From: an uncultured Coriobacteriaceae bacterium
Lineage (GTDB): Bacteria; Actinomycetota; Coriobacteriia; Coriobacteriales; Atopobiaceae
DNA: 53,532 nucleotides
Reading direction: 5' to 3'
Assembly: GCA_900549525.1 (NCBI GenBank)
Contig: UWSJ01000001.1
Location: forward strand, 1 to 53,532
Every line of letters begins with the position of its first letter. Positions within the stretch are counted from its first letter, which is position 1. The notes below the pieces were generated by a model that saw only the letters and a program-made list of their open reading frames with translations, was not told the origin of the DNA and did no database searches. Shown here piece by piece: positions 39,972-47,822 of this stretch. The position numbers and the translations under genes were made by a program.

Positions 39972-40895
39972 ATGAGAGAGAACGCCCTTACGTTCCAGGA
40001 CATGATCCTGGCCCTTGAGCACTATTGGGCCGGTCACGGCTGCACCGTGATGCAGCCGTATGACTCCGAGGTGGGCGCGGGCACGTTCCACACGGCCACG
40101 CTCCTGCGCTCGCTGGGCAAGGACCCCTGGCGCACCTGCTACCCGCAGCCCTGCCGTCGCCCCGCCGACGGCCGCTACGGCGAGAACCCCAACCGTCTTC
40201 AGCACTACTACCAGTTCCAGGTGCTCATCAAGCCGAGCCCCGAGGACTCCCAGGACCTCTACCTCGGCTCGCTCAAGGCCATCGGCCTGGACCCGGCCAA
40301 GCACGACGTCCGCTTCGTCGAGGACGACTGGGAGAGCCCCACGCTCGGCGCCTGGGGCCTTGGCTGGGAGGTCTGGCTCGACGGCATGGAGGTCACGCAG
40401 TTCACGTACTTCCAGCAGGTAGGCGGCATCGAGTGCGACCCGGTGCCCGTCGAGATCACCTATGGCCTCGAGCGCATCGCCATGTACGCCCAGGGCGTCA
40501 CGAGCGTCTACGACCTCGTGTGGAGCTACCTACCCGACGGCACGCCCATGACGTACGGCGACGTCTTCCTCGAGAACGAGCGCGAGTTCAGCGCCTATAA
40601 CTTCGAGGTCGCCAACGTCGAGATGATGCGTCAGAAGTTCGACGACTACGAGCGCGAGTGCCACGCCTGCCTCGACGCCAAGCTGCCGCTTCCCGGCTAC
40701 GACTGCGTGCTCAAGTGCAGCCACGCCTTCAACCTGCTCGACTCCCGCGGCGCCCTCTCCGCCACCGAGCGCGCCCACTACATTCTGCGCGTCCGCACGG
40801 TCGCCAAGGCCGCCTGCGAGTGCTACCTCGAGTGCGTTGCCGCGAAGCAGGACACCGAGACCGATGCCGGCGCCCAGAAGGGGGAGATGGCCTAA
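39972..40895 (+). CDS. glyQ: Glycyl-tRNA synthetase alpha subunit
   Basis: A 307-residue catalytic subunit of the bacterial alpha2beta2 GlyRS. It begins LTFQDMILALEHYWAGHGC and contains PYDSEVGAGTFHTATLLRSLG, RPADGRYGENPNRLQHYYQ, and GLGWEVWLDGMEVTQFTYFQ. The ATG has GGAGAGG upstream. The beta subunit starts immediately after the stop. Most Actinobacteria use the single-chain alpha2 enzyme instead. Confidence 0.98.
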   Translation: MRENALTFQDMILALEHYWAGHGCTVMQPYDSEVGAGTFHTATLLRSLGKDPWRTCYPQPCRRPADGRYGENPNRLQHYYQFQVLIKPSPEDSQDLYLGSLKAIGLDPAKHDVRFVEDDWESPTLGAWGLGWEVWLDGMEVTQFTYFQQVGGIECDPVPVEITYGLERIAMYAQGVTSVYDLVWSYLPDGTPMTYGDVFLENEREFSAYNFEVANVEMMRQKFDDYERECHACLDAKLPLPGYDCVLKCSHAFNLLDSRGALSATERAHYILRVRTVAKAACECYLECVAAKQDTETDAGAQKGEMA

Positions 40896-42986
40896 ATGAC
40901 AGGGACGAAGGACTTTCTGCTCGAGATCGGCACGGAGGAGATGCCCTCCGCGCCGCTGAACAACGCCGTCAAGCAGCTTGGCAAGCTCGTCTCGGGCGGA
41001 CTCAAGGACGCCGGGCTTGCCCACGGCGACATCCGCGTCGTCTCGAGCCCGCGTCGCCTCGCGGTGCTCGTCGACACGCTTGCCACGGCAACCGACGAGG
41101 TTCACGAGGTCAAGCGCGGGCCTGCCGCCAAGATCGCCTTCGACGCCGTCGGCAACCCCACCAAGGCTGCCGAGGGATTTGCCCGCAAGAACGGCGTGAG
41201 CGCCGCCGAGCTCGTCCGGCGTGAGGACACCGACGGCCGCGAGTACGTGTTTGCCGAGCGCAACGTCGCCTCCAAGCCCGCCGCGCCGATTCTCACCGCG
41301 CTTGCCGAGCACGTCATCTCCTCGCTGGAGTGGCCCAACTACCGCAGCCAGCGCTGGGGTTCCACGCACGAGACGTTCGTGCGCCCCATCCGCTGGATCT
41401 GCTGCCTGCTTGGGGAGGAGGTCGTGCCCGTCACCTACGCCGGCGTCGCGAGCTCCAACGTCACGCGCGGCCACCGCGTCCTGGGCGCCGGCGAGCACGT
41501 CGTCGCCGACCCCGCCTCCTACGTGCAGGTGCTCGAGGCCGCCCACGTGCTTCCCGCCGAGCGTCGCGTCGAGGTCATACGCGAGGGCATCGCCAAGGTC
41601 GAGGCCGAGCTTGGCGTGCGCGTGGACACTCCCAAGAAGGTCTTCGACGAGGTGGTGAACCTGTGCGAGTGGCCGACGGTCCTCGTGGGTCACTTCGACG
41701 AGGAGTTCCTCGCCGTCCCCAACGAGATCATCTGTGACTCGATGCTCTCCAACCAGCGCTACTTCCCGACCTACGACAAGGACGGGAAGCTCACGCGTGC
41801 CTTCGTCGTGGTCTCCAACGCCGACCCCGCTGTCTCCGAGACGGTCGTCGACGGCAACGAGCGCGTGGTGCGCGCCCGTCTCGATGACGCGAAGTTCTTC
41901 TTCGAGGAGGACCTCAAGGAGCCGCTCGAGGCCTATCTGCCCAAGCTCGCCAAGGTCACCTTCCAGGAGAAGCTCGGCACGGTGCTCCAGAAGTCTGAGC
42001 GCATGGAGGTCGTGGCGCCGGTCGTCGCGGCCGAGCTCGGCCTCGACGAGGGCCGTGCGGCGATGGCCGCACGTGCGGCCAAGCTCGCCAAGGCCGACCT
42101 CGTGACCCAGGCGGTCGTTGAGTTCACGAGCCAGCAGGGCGTCATGGGCGGCTACTACGCCAAGGCAGCGGGCGAGCCCGACGAGGTGGCCGAGGCCATT
42201 CGCGACCAGTATCGTCCCCGCTTCGCCGGTGACGGGATTCCCGCGGGGCTCGTGGGCGTGTCCGTCGCCGTGGCCGACAAGATCGACACCATCTGCGGAA
42301 TGTTTGCCATCAAGCAGCCGCCCACCGGCTCCTCCGACCCCTTCGCCGTGCGCAGGAGCGCCATCGGCGTCGTCGCCATGCTGAGGGGCTCGCGCTCCGC
42401 ACGGCTTGAGCCGATCGTCGACGCCTCGCTGAAGGCCTACGAAGCGCAGGGCCTCGAGTTCGACCTCGCCGAGACGCGCACCGCCGTCCTCGACTTCTTC
42501 TCCGGTCGTCTCGCTGCAATCGCCCGAGACGAGAGGGTGGCTCCCGACACCATCGAGGCCGTCGCGGCCGCTGGCGTCGTCGACCCCGCCGAGTTCTTCC
42601 TCCGGGCCCAGGCCCTCGAGGCCGCCCGCGCGGGCTCGGCTGAGCTCTTCGAGGACCTTGCGACCGCCTTCGCCCGGGCCGCGCACCTTGCCAAGCCCGA
42701 GCTTGGGTCCGACGTGGACGAGAGCCTGCTCGGCGATGCCGAGCGCAGCCTGCTTGCGGCGGTCGACACGGCGTCGTCCGAGGTCGAGTCGCTGCTTGGG
42801 AGCGGTGACTACGAGGGGGCGCTCGCTTCGCTTGCCGCGCTTCGCGAGCCCATCGACCGGTTCTTCGTCGACGTCATGGTGATGGACGAGGACGAGCGCT
42901 TGCGTGACAACCGCCTGCGCCTGCTCAACCGCTTCACGGGTGTCTTCCGCGGTGTCGCCGACTTTGGGGCGCTGGCGAAGAAATAG
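40896..42986 (+). CDS. glyS: Glycyl-tRNA synthetase beta subunit
   Basis: A 696-residue beta subunit that binds tRNA-Gly. It has the start DFLLEIGTEEMPS, the RWGSTHETFVRPIRWI segment, the HD-like helical middle, the DKIDTICGMFAIKQPPTGSSDPFAVRR segment, and a C-terminal anticodon-binding part with FFVDVMVMDEDERLRDNRLRL. The ATG is contiguous with the glyQ stop (TAAATG), and its ribosome site AGGGGGAG lies in the end of glyQ. A terminator follows. Confidence 0.98.
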   Translation: MTGTKDFLLEIGTEEMPSAPLNNAVKQLGKLVSGGLKDAGLAHGDIRVVSSPRRLAVLVDTLATATDEVHEVKRGPAAKIAFDAVGNPTKAAEGFARKNGVSAAELVRREDTDGREYVFAERNVASKPAAPILTALAEHVISSLEWPNYRSQRWGSTHETFVRPIRWICCLLGEEVVPVTYAGVASSNVTRGHRVLGAGEHVVADPASYVQVLEAAHVLPAERRVEVIREGIAKVEAELGVRVDTPKKVFDEVVNLCEWPTVLVGHFDEEFLAVPNEIICDSMLSNQRYFPTYDKDGKLTRAFVVVSNADPAVSETVVDGNERVVRARLDDAKFFFEEDLKEPLEAYLPKLAKVTFQEKLGTVLQKSERMEVVAPVVAAELGLDEGRAAMAARAAKLAKADLVTQAVVEFTSQQGVMGGYYAKAAGEPDEVAEAIRDQYRPRFAGDGIPAGLVGVSVAVADKIDTICGMFAIKQPPTGSSDPFAVRRSAIGVVAMLRGSRSARLEPIVDASLKAYEAQGLEFDLAETRTAVLDFFSGRLAAIARDERVAPDTIEAVAAAGVVDPAEFFLRAQALEAARAGSAELFEDLATAFARAAHLAKPELGSDVDESLLGDAERSLLAAVDTASSEVESLLGSGDYEGALASLAALREPIDRFFVDVMVMDEDERLRDNRLRLLNRFTGVFRGVADFGALAKK

Positions 42987-43004
42987 CGTTTGCCGCGTTG
43001 GATG

Positions 43005-43039
43005 ACGGGGCGGGTCGGAGTGTCAACCCGCCCCGTTTG
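43005..43039 (+). terminator. Rho-independent terminator after glyS
   Basis: An 11-bp stem, ACGGGGCGGGT (43005-43015) with ACCCGCCCCGT (43026-43036), has a 10-base loop and a TTTG tail. Confidence 0.75.
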
Positions 43040-43042
43040 CAT

Positions 43043-43080
43043 ACGGCCCCACCCCACTGGCGGGCCGTAAGAAGTACTAT
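43043..43080 (+). promoter_or_regulatory. Possible promoter with inverted repeat before the PPDK regulator
   Basis: A -10-like TACTAT (43075-43080) lacks a -35. In its place is a perfect 7-bp inverted repeat, ACGGCCC (43043-43049) and GGGCCGT (43062-43068), whose right arm lies near the -20 region. It may be an operator. Confidence 0.4.
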
Positions 43081-43118
43081 GACTCTGCTCGGAAGACATG
43101 TGGTAAGGGAGGGAACCC

Positions 43119-43967
43119 GTGAAGGTAACGTACGACCAGCTTGGCGAGGTGGCCCAGGAGGATGCCGCCGTCGTCTATGTCATTTCTGACTCGCTTGGCG
43201 ACTCCGCTCTTAATGTCGTCCTTGCCGCCGCCGCCCAGTTCCAGGAGGGTTCGGTGCGCATCGTCCGACTTGCCCAGATCGTCGACGTGGAGTGTGTGGG
43301 CGACTACTTTGACAAACACGAGGGAGACATCGTCTCGACGGCCGTCTTCCACTCGATCGTCAACCCCGACCTCAGGAAGGCCGTCAAGGCCAACCTGAAC
43401 GCTCGTGGCATCATGTCCGTCGACATCCTTGGGCCGGTTGTCCAGCTCCTCGCCGGGCTTACGGGCCAGCGTCCCAAGAACCTCGCGTCGGCCCACCACT
43501 CGATCGACTCGCGCTACCTCAAGCGCGTGAACGCCATGGAGTTCTTCATCAACCACGACGACGGCAAGAACCCCCAGGACCTTCCGAAGGCCGACGTGGT
43601 GCTCGTGGGCCTTACGGGCTCCGCCAAGACGCCGCTCGCGATGCACCTGTCGTTTCTCGGCTACAACGTCGCGAGCATCTCGCTCGATGCGGTCGACGCG
43701 ATTCCAGCCGAGCTCTCGAAGGTCGACCCGTCCCGCGTCTTCGGTCTCGTGAGCACGTCCGACGTCCTCGCCCGCAGCCGCAAGCGCCAGCTCGAGAACG
43801 GCGCCCCCGCCTCCGAGGCCGCCACGGTCGACCTTGCGCGCATCGAGGAGGAGCAGTTTGCGGCGACCCAGGCAATGGAGCGCCTGGGCTGCGTGAAGCT
43901 CAACGTCGACGGCAAGACCGTCGAAGAGCTTGCGGCCGACGTCCTCTCGATGATCGAGTCCGCGTAA
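43119..43967 (+). CDS. PPDK/PEP-synthase regulatory protein (DUF299 kinase/phosphorylase family), divergent
   Basis: A 282-residue member of the bifunctional kinase-pyrophosphorylase family that inactivates or reactivates pyruvate phosphate dikinase (or PEP synthase). Evidence: YVISDSLGDSA near the N terminus, the helical middle with LLAGLTGQRP and MEFFINHDDGKNPQDLPKADVVLVG, and the P-loop GLTGSAKT (164-171) followed by PLAMHLSFLGY. Odd: the P-loop normally reads GVSRTSKT and the first motif SDSTGETA, so this is a divergent subfamily. The start is a GTG at 43119 with AAGGGAGGG upstream. The order glyQ-glyS-regulator matches Firmicutes. Whether the target is PPDK cannot be told from this window. 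Confidence 0.85.
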   Translation: MKVTYDQLGEVAQEDAAVVYVISDSLGDSALNVVLAAAAQFQEGSVRIVRLAQIVDVECVGDYFDKHEGDIVSTAVFHSIVNPDLRKAVKANLNARGIMSVDILGPVVQLLAGLTGQRPKNLASAHHSIDSRYLKRVNAMEFFINHDDGKNPQDLPKADVVLVGLTGSAKTPLAMHLSFLGYNVASISLDAVDAIPAELSKVDPSRVFGLVSTSDVLARSRKRQLENGAPASEAATVDLARIEEEQFAATQAMERLGCVKLNVDGKTVEELAADVLSMIESA

Positions 43968-43998
43968 GGCTGCGCCACGTCAGAGTGACCGCTGACGA

Positions 43999-44034
43999 AG
44001 GCGGCCCGATTCCCCTCGGGGCTTCGGGCCGCCT
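43999..44034. terminator. Bidirectional terminator between PPDK regulator and yhbY
   Basis: An 11-bp stem, AGGCGGCCCGA (43999-44009) with TCGGGCCGCCT (44024-44034), contains an inner CCCC/GGGG helix. It is followed by TTGCGT on the plus strand and lies between convergent genes. Confidence 0.75.
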
Positions 44035-44059
44035 TTGCGTCTGGTATGGGTCTTGCGCG

Positions 44060-44359
44060 CTAGGGGAGCTGGATGTGTTCGATGCCGGGCTTCTCGCTCC
44101 TGCGATAGAGCGAGAACTTGTGCCCGATCACCTGCACGACGTCGGCACTCGCCTGTTCCGCGAGCTCGTGGGCGACCTCGTCGGCGGAGGACAGGCACCC
44201 GTCCTGCACGCCGCACTTGATGAGCTCGCGCGCCTCGAGCGCCGCGTTTGCCTGCGACACCACGTTTGAGTTGACGCCAGACTTGCCGACGAGGACCACG
44301 GGGTCGAGGTGGTGGGCGAGGCTGCGGAGATGACGGACCTGCTTGCCGGTGAGTGCCAT
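44060..44359 (-). CDS. yhbY: YhbY/CRM-domain RNA-binding protein
   Basis: A 99-residue CRS1-YhbY domain protein: LTGKQVRHLRSLAHHLDPVV, the GxxG-like VGKSGVN, and a C-terminal VVQVIGHKFSLYRRS. Family members associate with pre-50S ribosomal particles. The ATG at 44359 gives the canonical M-A-L-T-G-K start; upstream in-frame sequence is not conserved. It is transcribed divergently from rplS. Confidence 0.93.
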   Translation of the reverse strand: MALTGKQVRHLRSLAHHLDPVVLVGKSGVNSNVVSQANAALEARELIKCGVQDGCLSSADEVAHELAEQASADVVQVIGHKFSLYRRSEKPGIEHIQLP

Positions 44360-44458
44360 ATGATTCTCTTTCTCGGGTTTGATAACGACGTCGTGAGCCT
44401 TCACCCATGACGGCCCGCCGAAGTTGCCTTGGGAGCGGCAGACGACCGGGCAGATAGC

Positions 44459-44487
44459 AGTATAGAGAATAGCCGCGATGCGCGGCT
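44459..44487 (-). promoter_or_regulatory. yhbY promoter -10 with overlapping palindrome
   Basis: On the minus strand TATACT (44464-44459) is a good -10 for yhbY. The -35 position is occupied by a 17-base interrupted palindrome, AGCCGCG-ATG-CGCGGCT (44471-44487). On the plus strand the palindrome is followed by TTTT, so it could also act as a small terminator. It sits directly upstream of the divergent rplS -35. Confidence 0.5.
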
Positions 44488-44492
44488 TTTGC

Positions 44493-44521
44493 TTGCGGCA
44501 CCACGGGTGAGTCGATATACT
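44493..44521 (+). promoter_or_regulatory. Promoter of rplS
   Basis: -35 TTGCGG (44493-44498), a 17-base spacer and -10 TATACT (44516-44521). The leader to rplS is about 65 bases. Confidence 0.8.
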
Positions 44522-44595
44522 GCTCCCTCGTGTGCAAGCTCCACGTACCGTTCGCGCTGCGTCGGGACCTCTGGACAGAGAGACAAGGAAAAGGC

Positions 44596-44940
44596 ATGGA
44601 CTACATTCGCGCAATCGAGCGTCAGCAGATCCGTGAGGACATCCCCACGGTCATTCCTGGCGATCACGTCAAGGTGCACTACCGCATCAAGGAGGGCGAC
44701 CGCGAGCGCATCCAGGTCTTCGAGGGTGACGTCATCCGCATGAGCGGCGGCTCCTCCCGCGAGACCTTCACCGTTCGCAAGATCTCCTTCGGCGTCGGCG
44801 TCGAGCGCACCTTCCCGCTTCACTCGCCCAAGATCGGCAAGCTCGAGGTCGTGCGTCACGGTGACGTCCGTCGCGCCAAGCTCTTCTACCTCCGCGACCG
44901 CGTGGGCAAGGCTGCTCGCATCCGCGAGAAGCGCGACTAG
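44596..44940 (+). CDS. rplS: 50S ribosomal protein L19
   Basis: A 114-residue bL19: IPGDHVKVHYRIKEGDRERI, QVFEGDVIRMSGGSSRETFT, FGVGVERTFPLHSPKI, and the C-terminal RRAKLFYLRDRVGKAARI. AAGGAAAAGG precedes the ATG. It has its own promoter and terminator here, unlike Firmicutes where it usually follows trmD. Confidence 0.98.
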   Translation: MDYIRAIERQQIREDIPTVIPGDHVKVHYRIKEGDRERIQVFEGDVIRMSGGSSRETFTVRKISFGVGVERTFPLHSPKIGKLEVVRHGDVRRAKLFYLRDRVGKAARIREKRD

Positions 44941-44961
44941 GTTTACCCATAGTCATGCAGG

Positions 44962-44993
44962 GGAGCCGTCCCGTGGGGGGCGGCTCCTTTTTC
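44962..44993 (+). terminator. Rho-independent terminator after rplS
   Basis: A 7-bp stem, GGAGCCG (44962-44968) with CGGCTCC (44981-44987), is followed by TTTTTC. Confidence 0.9.
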
Positions 44994-45015
44994 ATGTCGA
45001 GACCACGGAGGAACG

Positions 45016-45807
45016 ATGGCTCCCACGACCCCTCATCCCGCAACGGCTCGGGAGATCCAGGCGACGCTCGCCGACGCCGGCGAGCGTGAGTTCGAAGAGC
45101 TCAAGGCACGTTACGCAGATGACCCGAGAACCCAGGTCAGGCGTGCCGTTGCCGTAGCCGGCAGGAGGCTCGAGCGCGAGCGAGCGGAGCGGGAGCGCGT
45201 GCAGGGGATGTATACCCTCATGCGCGAGCTCGGGGGAGCGGGCGTCGTGATTGGGCTTGACGAGGTGGGGAGGGGCTCGGTCGCGGGCCCGCTTACGGTT
45301 TGCGCCGTCGTCCTTCCCGACGAGCCGGTCGTCTGGGGCATCAACGACTCGAAGCAACTCTCGCCGCAGAGGAGAAGCGAGCTTGCCGCGAAGATTCGGG
45401 GCGTGGCGCTCGGCCTCGGCATCTGTCACATCCCACCCGAGCGCATCGACGAGGTGGGGATGGCGCGGGCCCTGCGTGAGGCGATGCTCGGGGCCATTGA
45501 CGACTCGGGAGTCGCGCCGGACGCCGTCCTCATCGACGGCAACCCGCTTCACGTCCATCCGCTTGAGCGAACGATCGTGAAGGGCGACGCCAAGGTCGCC
45601 TGCATCGCCGCCGCCAGCATCGTGGCCAAGGTCACCCGAGACGCCCTCATGGTCGAGCTCGACCAGGCCTATCCCGGATATCACCTGGCGGAGTCAAAGG
45701 GCTACGCCTCGCCCGAGCACATCGCCGCCATTCGGGAGCGCGGCCTCTCGCCCGTGCACCGCGCGTCGTTTTGCCAGAACTTTTTGGAGACGGAGCGGCT
45801 CTTCTAG
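45016..45807 (+). CDS. rnhB: Ribonuclease HII
   Basis: A 263-residue enzyme that cuts RNA in RNA:DNA hybrids. The catalytic acids are in GLDEVGRGSVAGPL (D82, E83), then INDSKQLSP, VLIDGN, KGDAKVACIAAASIVAKVTRD and HLAESKGYASPEH. About 70 residues of charged helix precede the catalytic domain, as in Bacillus-type enzymes. The ATG has GGAGG four bases upstream. Confidence 0.97.
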   Translation: MAPTTPHPATAREIQATLADAGEREFEELKARYADDPRTQVRRAVAVAGRRLERERAERERVQGMYTLMRELGGAGVVIGLDEVGRGSVAGPLTVCAVVLPDEPVVWGINDSKQLSPQRRSELAAKIRGVALGLGICHIPPERIDEVGMARALREAMLGAIDDSGVAPDAVLIDGNPLHVHPLERTIVKGDAKVACIAAASIVAKVTRDALMVELDQAYPGYHLAESKGYASPEHIAAIRERGLSPVHRASFCQNFLETERLF

Positions 45808-45814
45808 CTGCGGC

Positions 45815-45853
45815 GTCAGATTCGTGTCTGCGCGCGGTCAGACCTTTGTCAGA
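45815..45853 (+). promoter_or_regulatory. Four hexamers at exact 11-bp spacing upstream of yraN-comM-dprA
   Basis: GTCAGA (45815), GTCTGC (45826, degenerate), GTCAGA (45837) and GTCAGA (45848) are each separated by five bases, so all lie on one face of the helix. The last ends nine bases before CACGAT (45863-45868), a possible -10. Tandem direct repeats at 11 bp are characteristic of winged-helix response-regulator operators. The regulator is not identified. Confidence 0.55.
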
Positions 45854-45900
45854 CCGGTTCCTCACGATGTCCCCACGAACTGCGGACACGAGGAGGAGCC

Positions 45901-46293
45901 ATGGACGGCCACGTTGACGTGACCACGCTTACGTCTGCCGAGGTGGGAAGGCTCGGCGAGCAGCTCTGCGCCAACTTTCTCGAGCGCAGGGGGCTGGAGG
46001 TGGTCGAGCGCAACTGGGTCTGTCCCGCAGGCGAGGCGGATGTCATTGCCAACGACGACGGCACCTGCGTGCTTGTGGAGGTCAAGACGAGGGTTGACCT
46101 CGGGGGTCACGTTCTCCCCGAGCTTGCCGTCGACGACGCGAAGCGATCCCGCTACGAGCGGATCGCCCGCGTCTACCTCTCCACCCACGACTACGTGGAG
46201 AACGTGCGATTTGACGTCGCGGGCGTGACGCTCACGCCAGACCACGTGGCTCACCTGCACTACATCTCGGGCGTATGGCTCGGTGATGCCTGA
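45901..46293 (+). CDS. yraN: UPF0102 (YraN) family nuclease-like protein
   Basis: A 130-residue protein with a restriction-endonuclease-like core: GRLGEQLCANFLERRGLEVV, then VCPAGEADVIAND and VLVEVKTR, giving the D...ExK catalytic pattern. The usual GEIDLIA reads GEADVIA. The function is not well established; the family is often encoded beside comM and dprA as here. GGAGGAG precedes the ATG. The stop overlaps the comM start by one base. Confidence 0.9.
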   Translation: MDGHVDVTTLTSAEVGRLGEQLCANFLERRGLEVVERNWVCPAGEADVIANDDGTCVLVEVKTRVDLGGHVLPELAVDDAKRSRYERIARVYLSTHDYVENVRFDVAGVTLTPDHVAHLHYISGVWLGDA

Positions 46294-47822
46294 TGGCCAC
46301 CTTCTCCGTTCACGCCGCGACGCTCATCGGCATGGAGGCCGTGCCCGTCACCGTCGAGGTGGAGCTCTCGGGCGGCATTCCCGGCATGACCATCGTCGGC
46401 ATGCCCGACTCCGCGGTGCTCGAAGCCCGCTCGAGGATACGCTGCGCCCTCAGAAGCTGCGGCTTCGAGATACCTCGTCTGCACGCAACCGTTAACCTCG
46501 CCCCCAGCGACCTCAGGAAGTCCGGCACGGGCTTCGACCTGCCCATTGCCGTCGCCCTCCTCGCCGCTGGCGGCCAGATTCCCGCAGCGGGGCTCGACGG
46601 GCTGCTGTTCGTGGGGGAGCTCGGGCTCGACGGGGAGACCTGCCCGGTACGCGGGGCCATGGCCTACGCGCTGCTCGCACGCCAGTCGGGACTCGTGCTC
46701 GTGGGGGCGTCCTCGTTCGTGCGCGAGGCGCGCGACGCCGACGTCTCGGGCTCCCGGCACGCGATGCTCTCGACGCTGTCAGGGCTCAGGCTGGGGGAAC
46801 GGGGGCTCAAAGAGCCCGGCGAGCACGAGGCCCAGGCGCACGAGCCGCACGAGGGCGATCTCGACTACGCGGACGTGGTCGACCAGGAACTCCCCAAGCG
46901 CGCGCTCGTCGTTGCGGCGGCGGGCGGGCATGGCCTGTTCATGGTGGGTCCGCCCGGATCGGGCAAAACCATGCTCGCCCGCAGGCTTCCCTCGATCCTT
47001 CCCGCCCTCGATGACGACGAACGTGTCGAGACGATGCTGCTCCACTCCGTCTGCTCGCTTCCCCTTGACGGCCTGGCGCGCGGGGAGCGGCCCTTTCGCT
47101 CGCCCCATCACTCGGTCTCGGCTGCTGGCCTCGTCGGGGGAGGGCGCCCGGTCAAGCCCGGGGAGGCCTCCCTTGCCCATAACGGCGTTCTCTTCCTTGA
47201 CGAGATGCCCGAGTTTGCCCCGTCGGTTCTCCAGGCACTCCGTCAGCCCATGGAGGACGGTGAGGTACACCTCGTGAGGGCCGACGCCTCCTTCGTCTTT
47301 CCCTCGAGGTTCCAGCTCGTCGGCGCGGCGAATCCCTGCCCCTGCGGGCACGCCGGCGACCCCTCGCGTCCCTGCCGGTGCTCGCCCCAGGACGTCGTCC
47401 GCTATCAGTCGAGGATAGGGGGAGCCCTGCTCGACCGCATCGACGTGTTCGTGGGGGTGTCGAGGCCCAAGGCCGGTCGCGTCATAGCCGGGGCGAAGGG
47501 GACGTCCTCCGCAGAGATGCGCGAGCGGGTGGCCATGGCGCGGGCGCACGCTGCCTGGAGGCGGTCGAAGTCGGGTCAGGACGACGCTCGTACACTCGGG
47601 CGGGAGGGGGTGTCCGGCATAGGATTCACGCCTGAGGCCGCTTCCGCGCTCGAGCGCATGTCGATGCGGCTTGCCCTTGGCGGGCGTGCCATCGCCAGGA
47701 CGGCTCGTGTTGCACGCACGATCGCCGACCTCGACGAGCGTGCCGAAGTGCGTCCCGCCGACGTGGCGGAGGCGTGCTCGCTTCGGAACCGCTTCGAGGC
47801 GGACGGCGGACGCCATGGCTAG
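46293..47822 (+). CDS. comM: ComM/YifB-family Mg-chelatase-like AAA ATPase
   Basis: A 509-residue protein. The N-terminal domain (about 1-165) contains GGIPGMTIVGMPDSAVLEARSR. An AAA+ domain follows with Walker A GPPGSGKT (219-226), Walker B VLFLDEMPEF and RPFRSPHHSVSAAGLVGGG. A four-cysteine cluster, CPCGHAGDPSRPCRC, follows, and the C-terminal lid has RAIARTARVARTIADL. The gamma-proteobacterial member is a branch-migration helicase in natural transformation. The start is fused to the yraN stop (TGATG). Confidence 0.95.
   Translation: MATFSVHAATLIGMEAVPVTVEVELSGGIPGMTIVGMPDSAVLEARSRIRCALRSCGFEIPRLHATVNLAPSDLRKSGTGFDLPIAVALLAAGGQIPAAGLDGLLFVGELGLDGETCPVRGAMAYALLARQSGLVLVGASSFVREARDADVSGSRHAMLSTLSGLRLGERGLKEPGEHEAQAHEPHEGDLDYADVVDQELPKRALVVAAAGGHGLFMVGPPGSGKTMLARRLPSILPALDDDERVETMLLHSVCSLPLDGLARGERPFRSPHHSVSAAGLVGGGRPVKPGEASLAHNGVLFLDEMPEFAPSVLQALRQPMEDGEVHLVRADASFVFPSRFQLVGAANPCPCGHAGDPSRPCRCSPQDVVRYQSRIGGALLDRIDVFVGVSRPKAGRVIAGAKGTSSAEMRERVAMARAHAAWRRSKSGQDDARTLGREGVSGIGFTPEAASALERMSMRLALGGRAIARTARVARTIADLDERAEVRPADVAEACSLRNRFEADGGRHG

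Noticed and set aside
44360..44614. Upstream extension of the yhbY frame
   Set aside because: It contains the two divergent promoters and a palindrome, and YhbY proteins start at the ATG at 44359.
45862..46260. Minus-strand open frame opposite yraN
   Set aside because: yraN has the nuclease-fold motif, a strong ribosome site and conserved synteny. The antisense frame has none.
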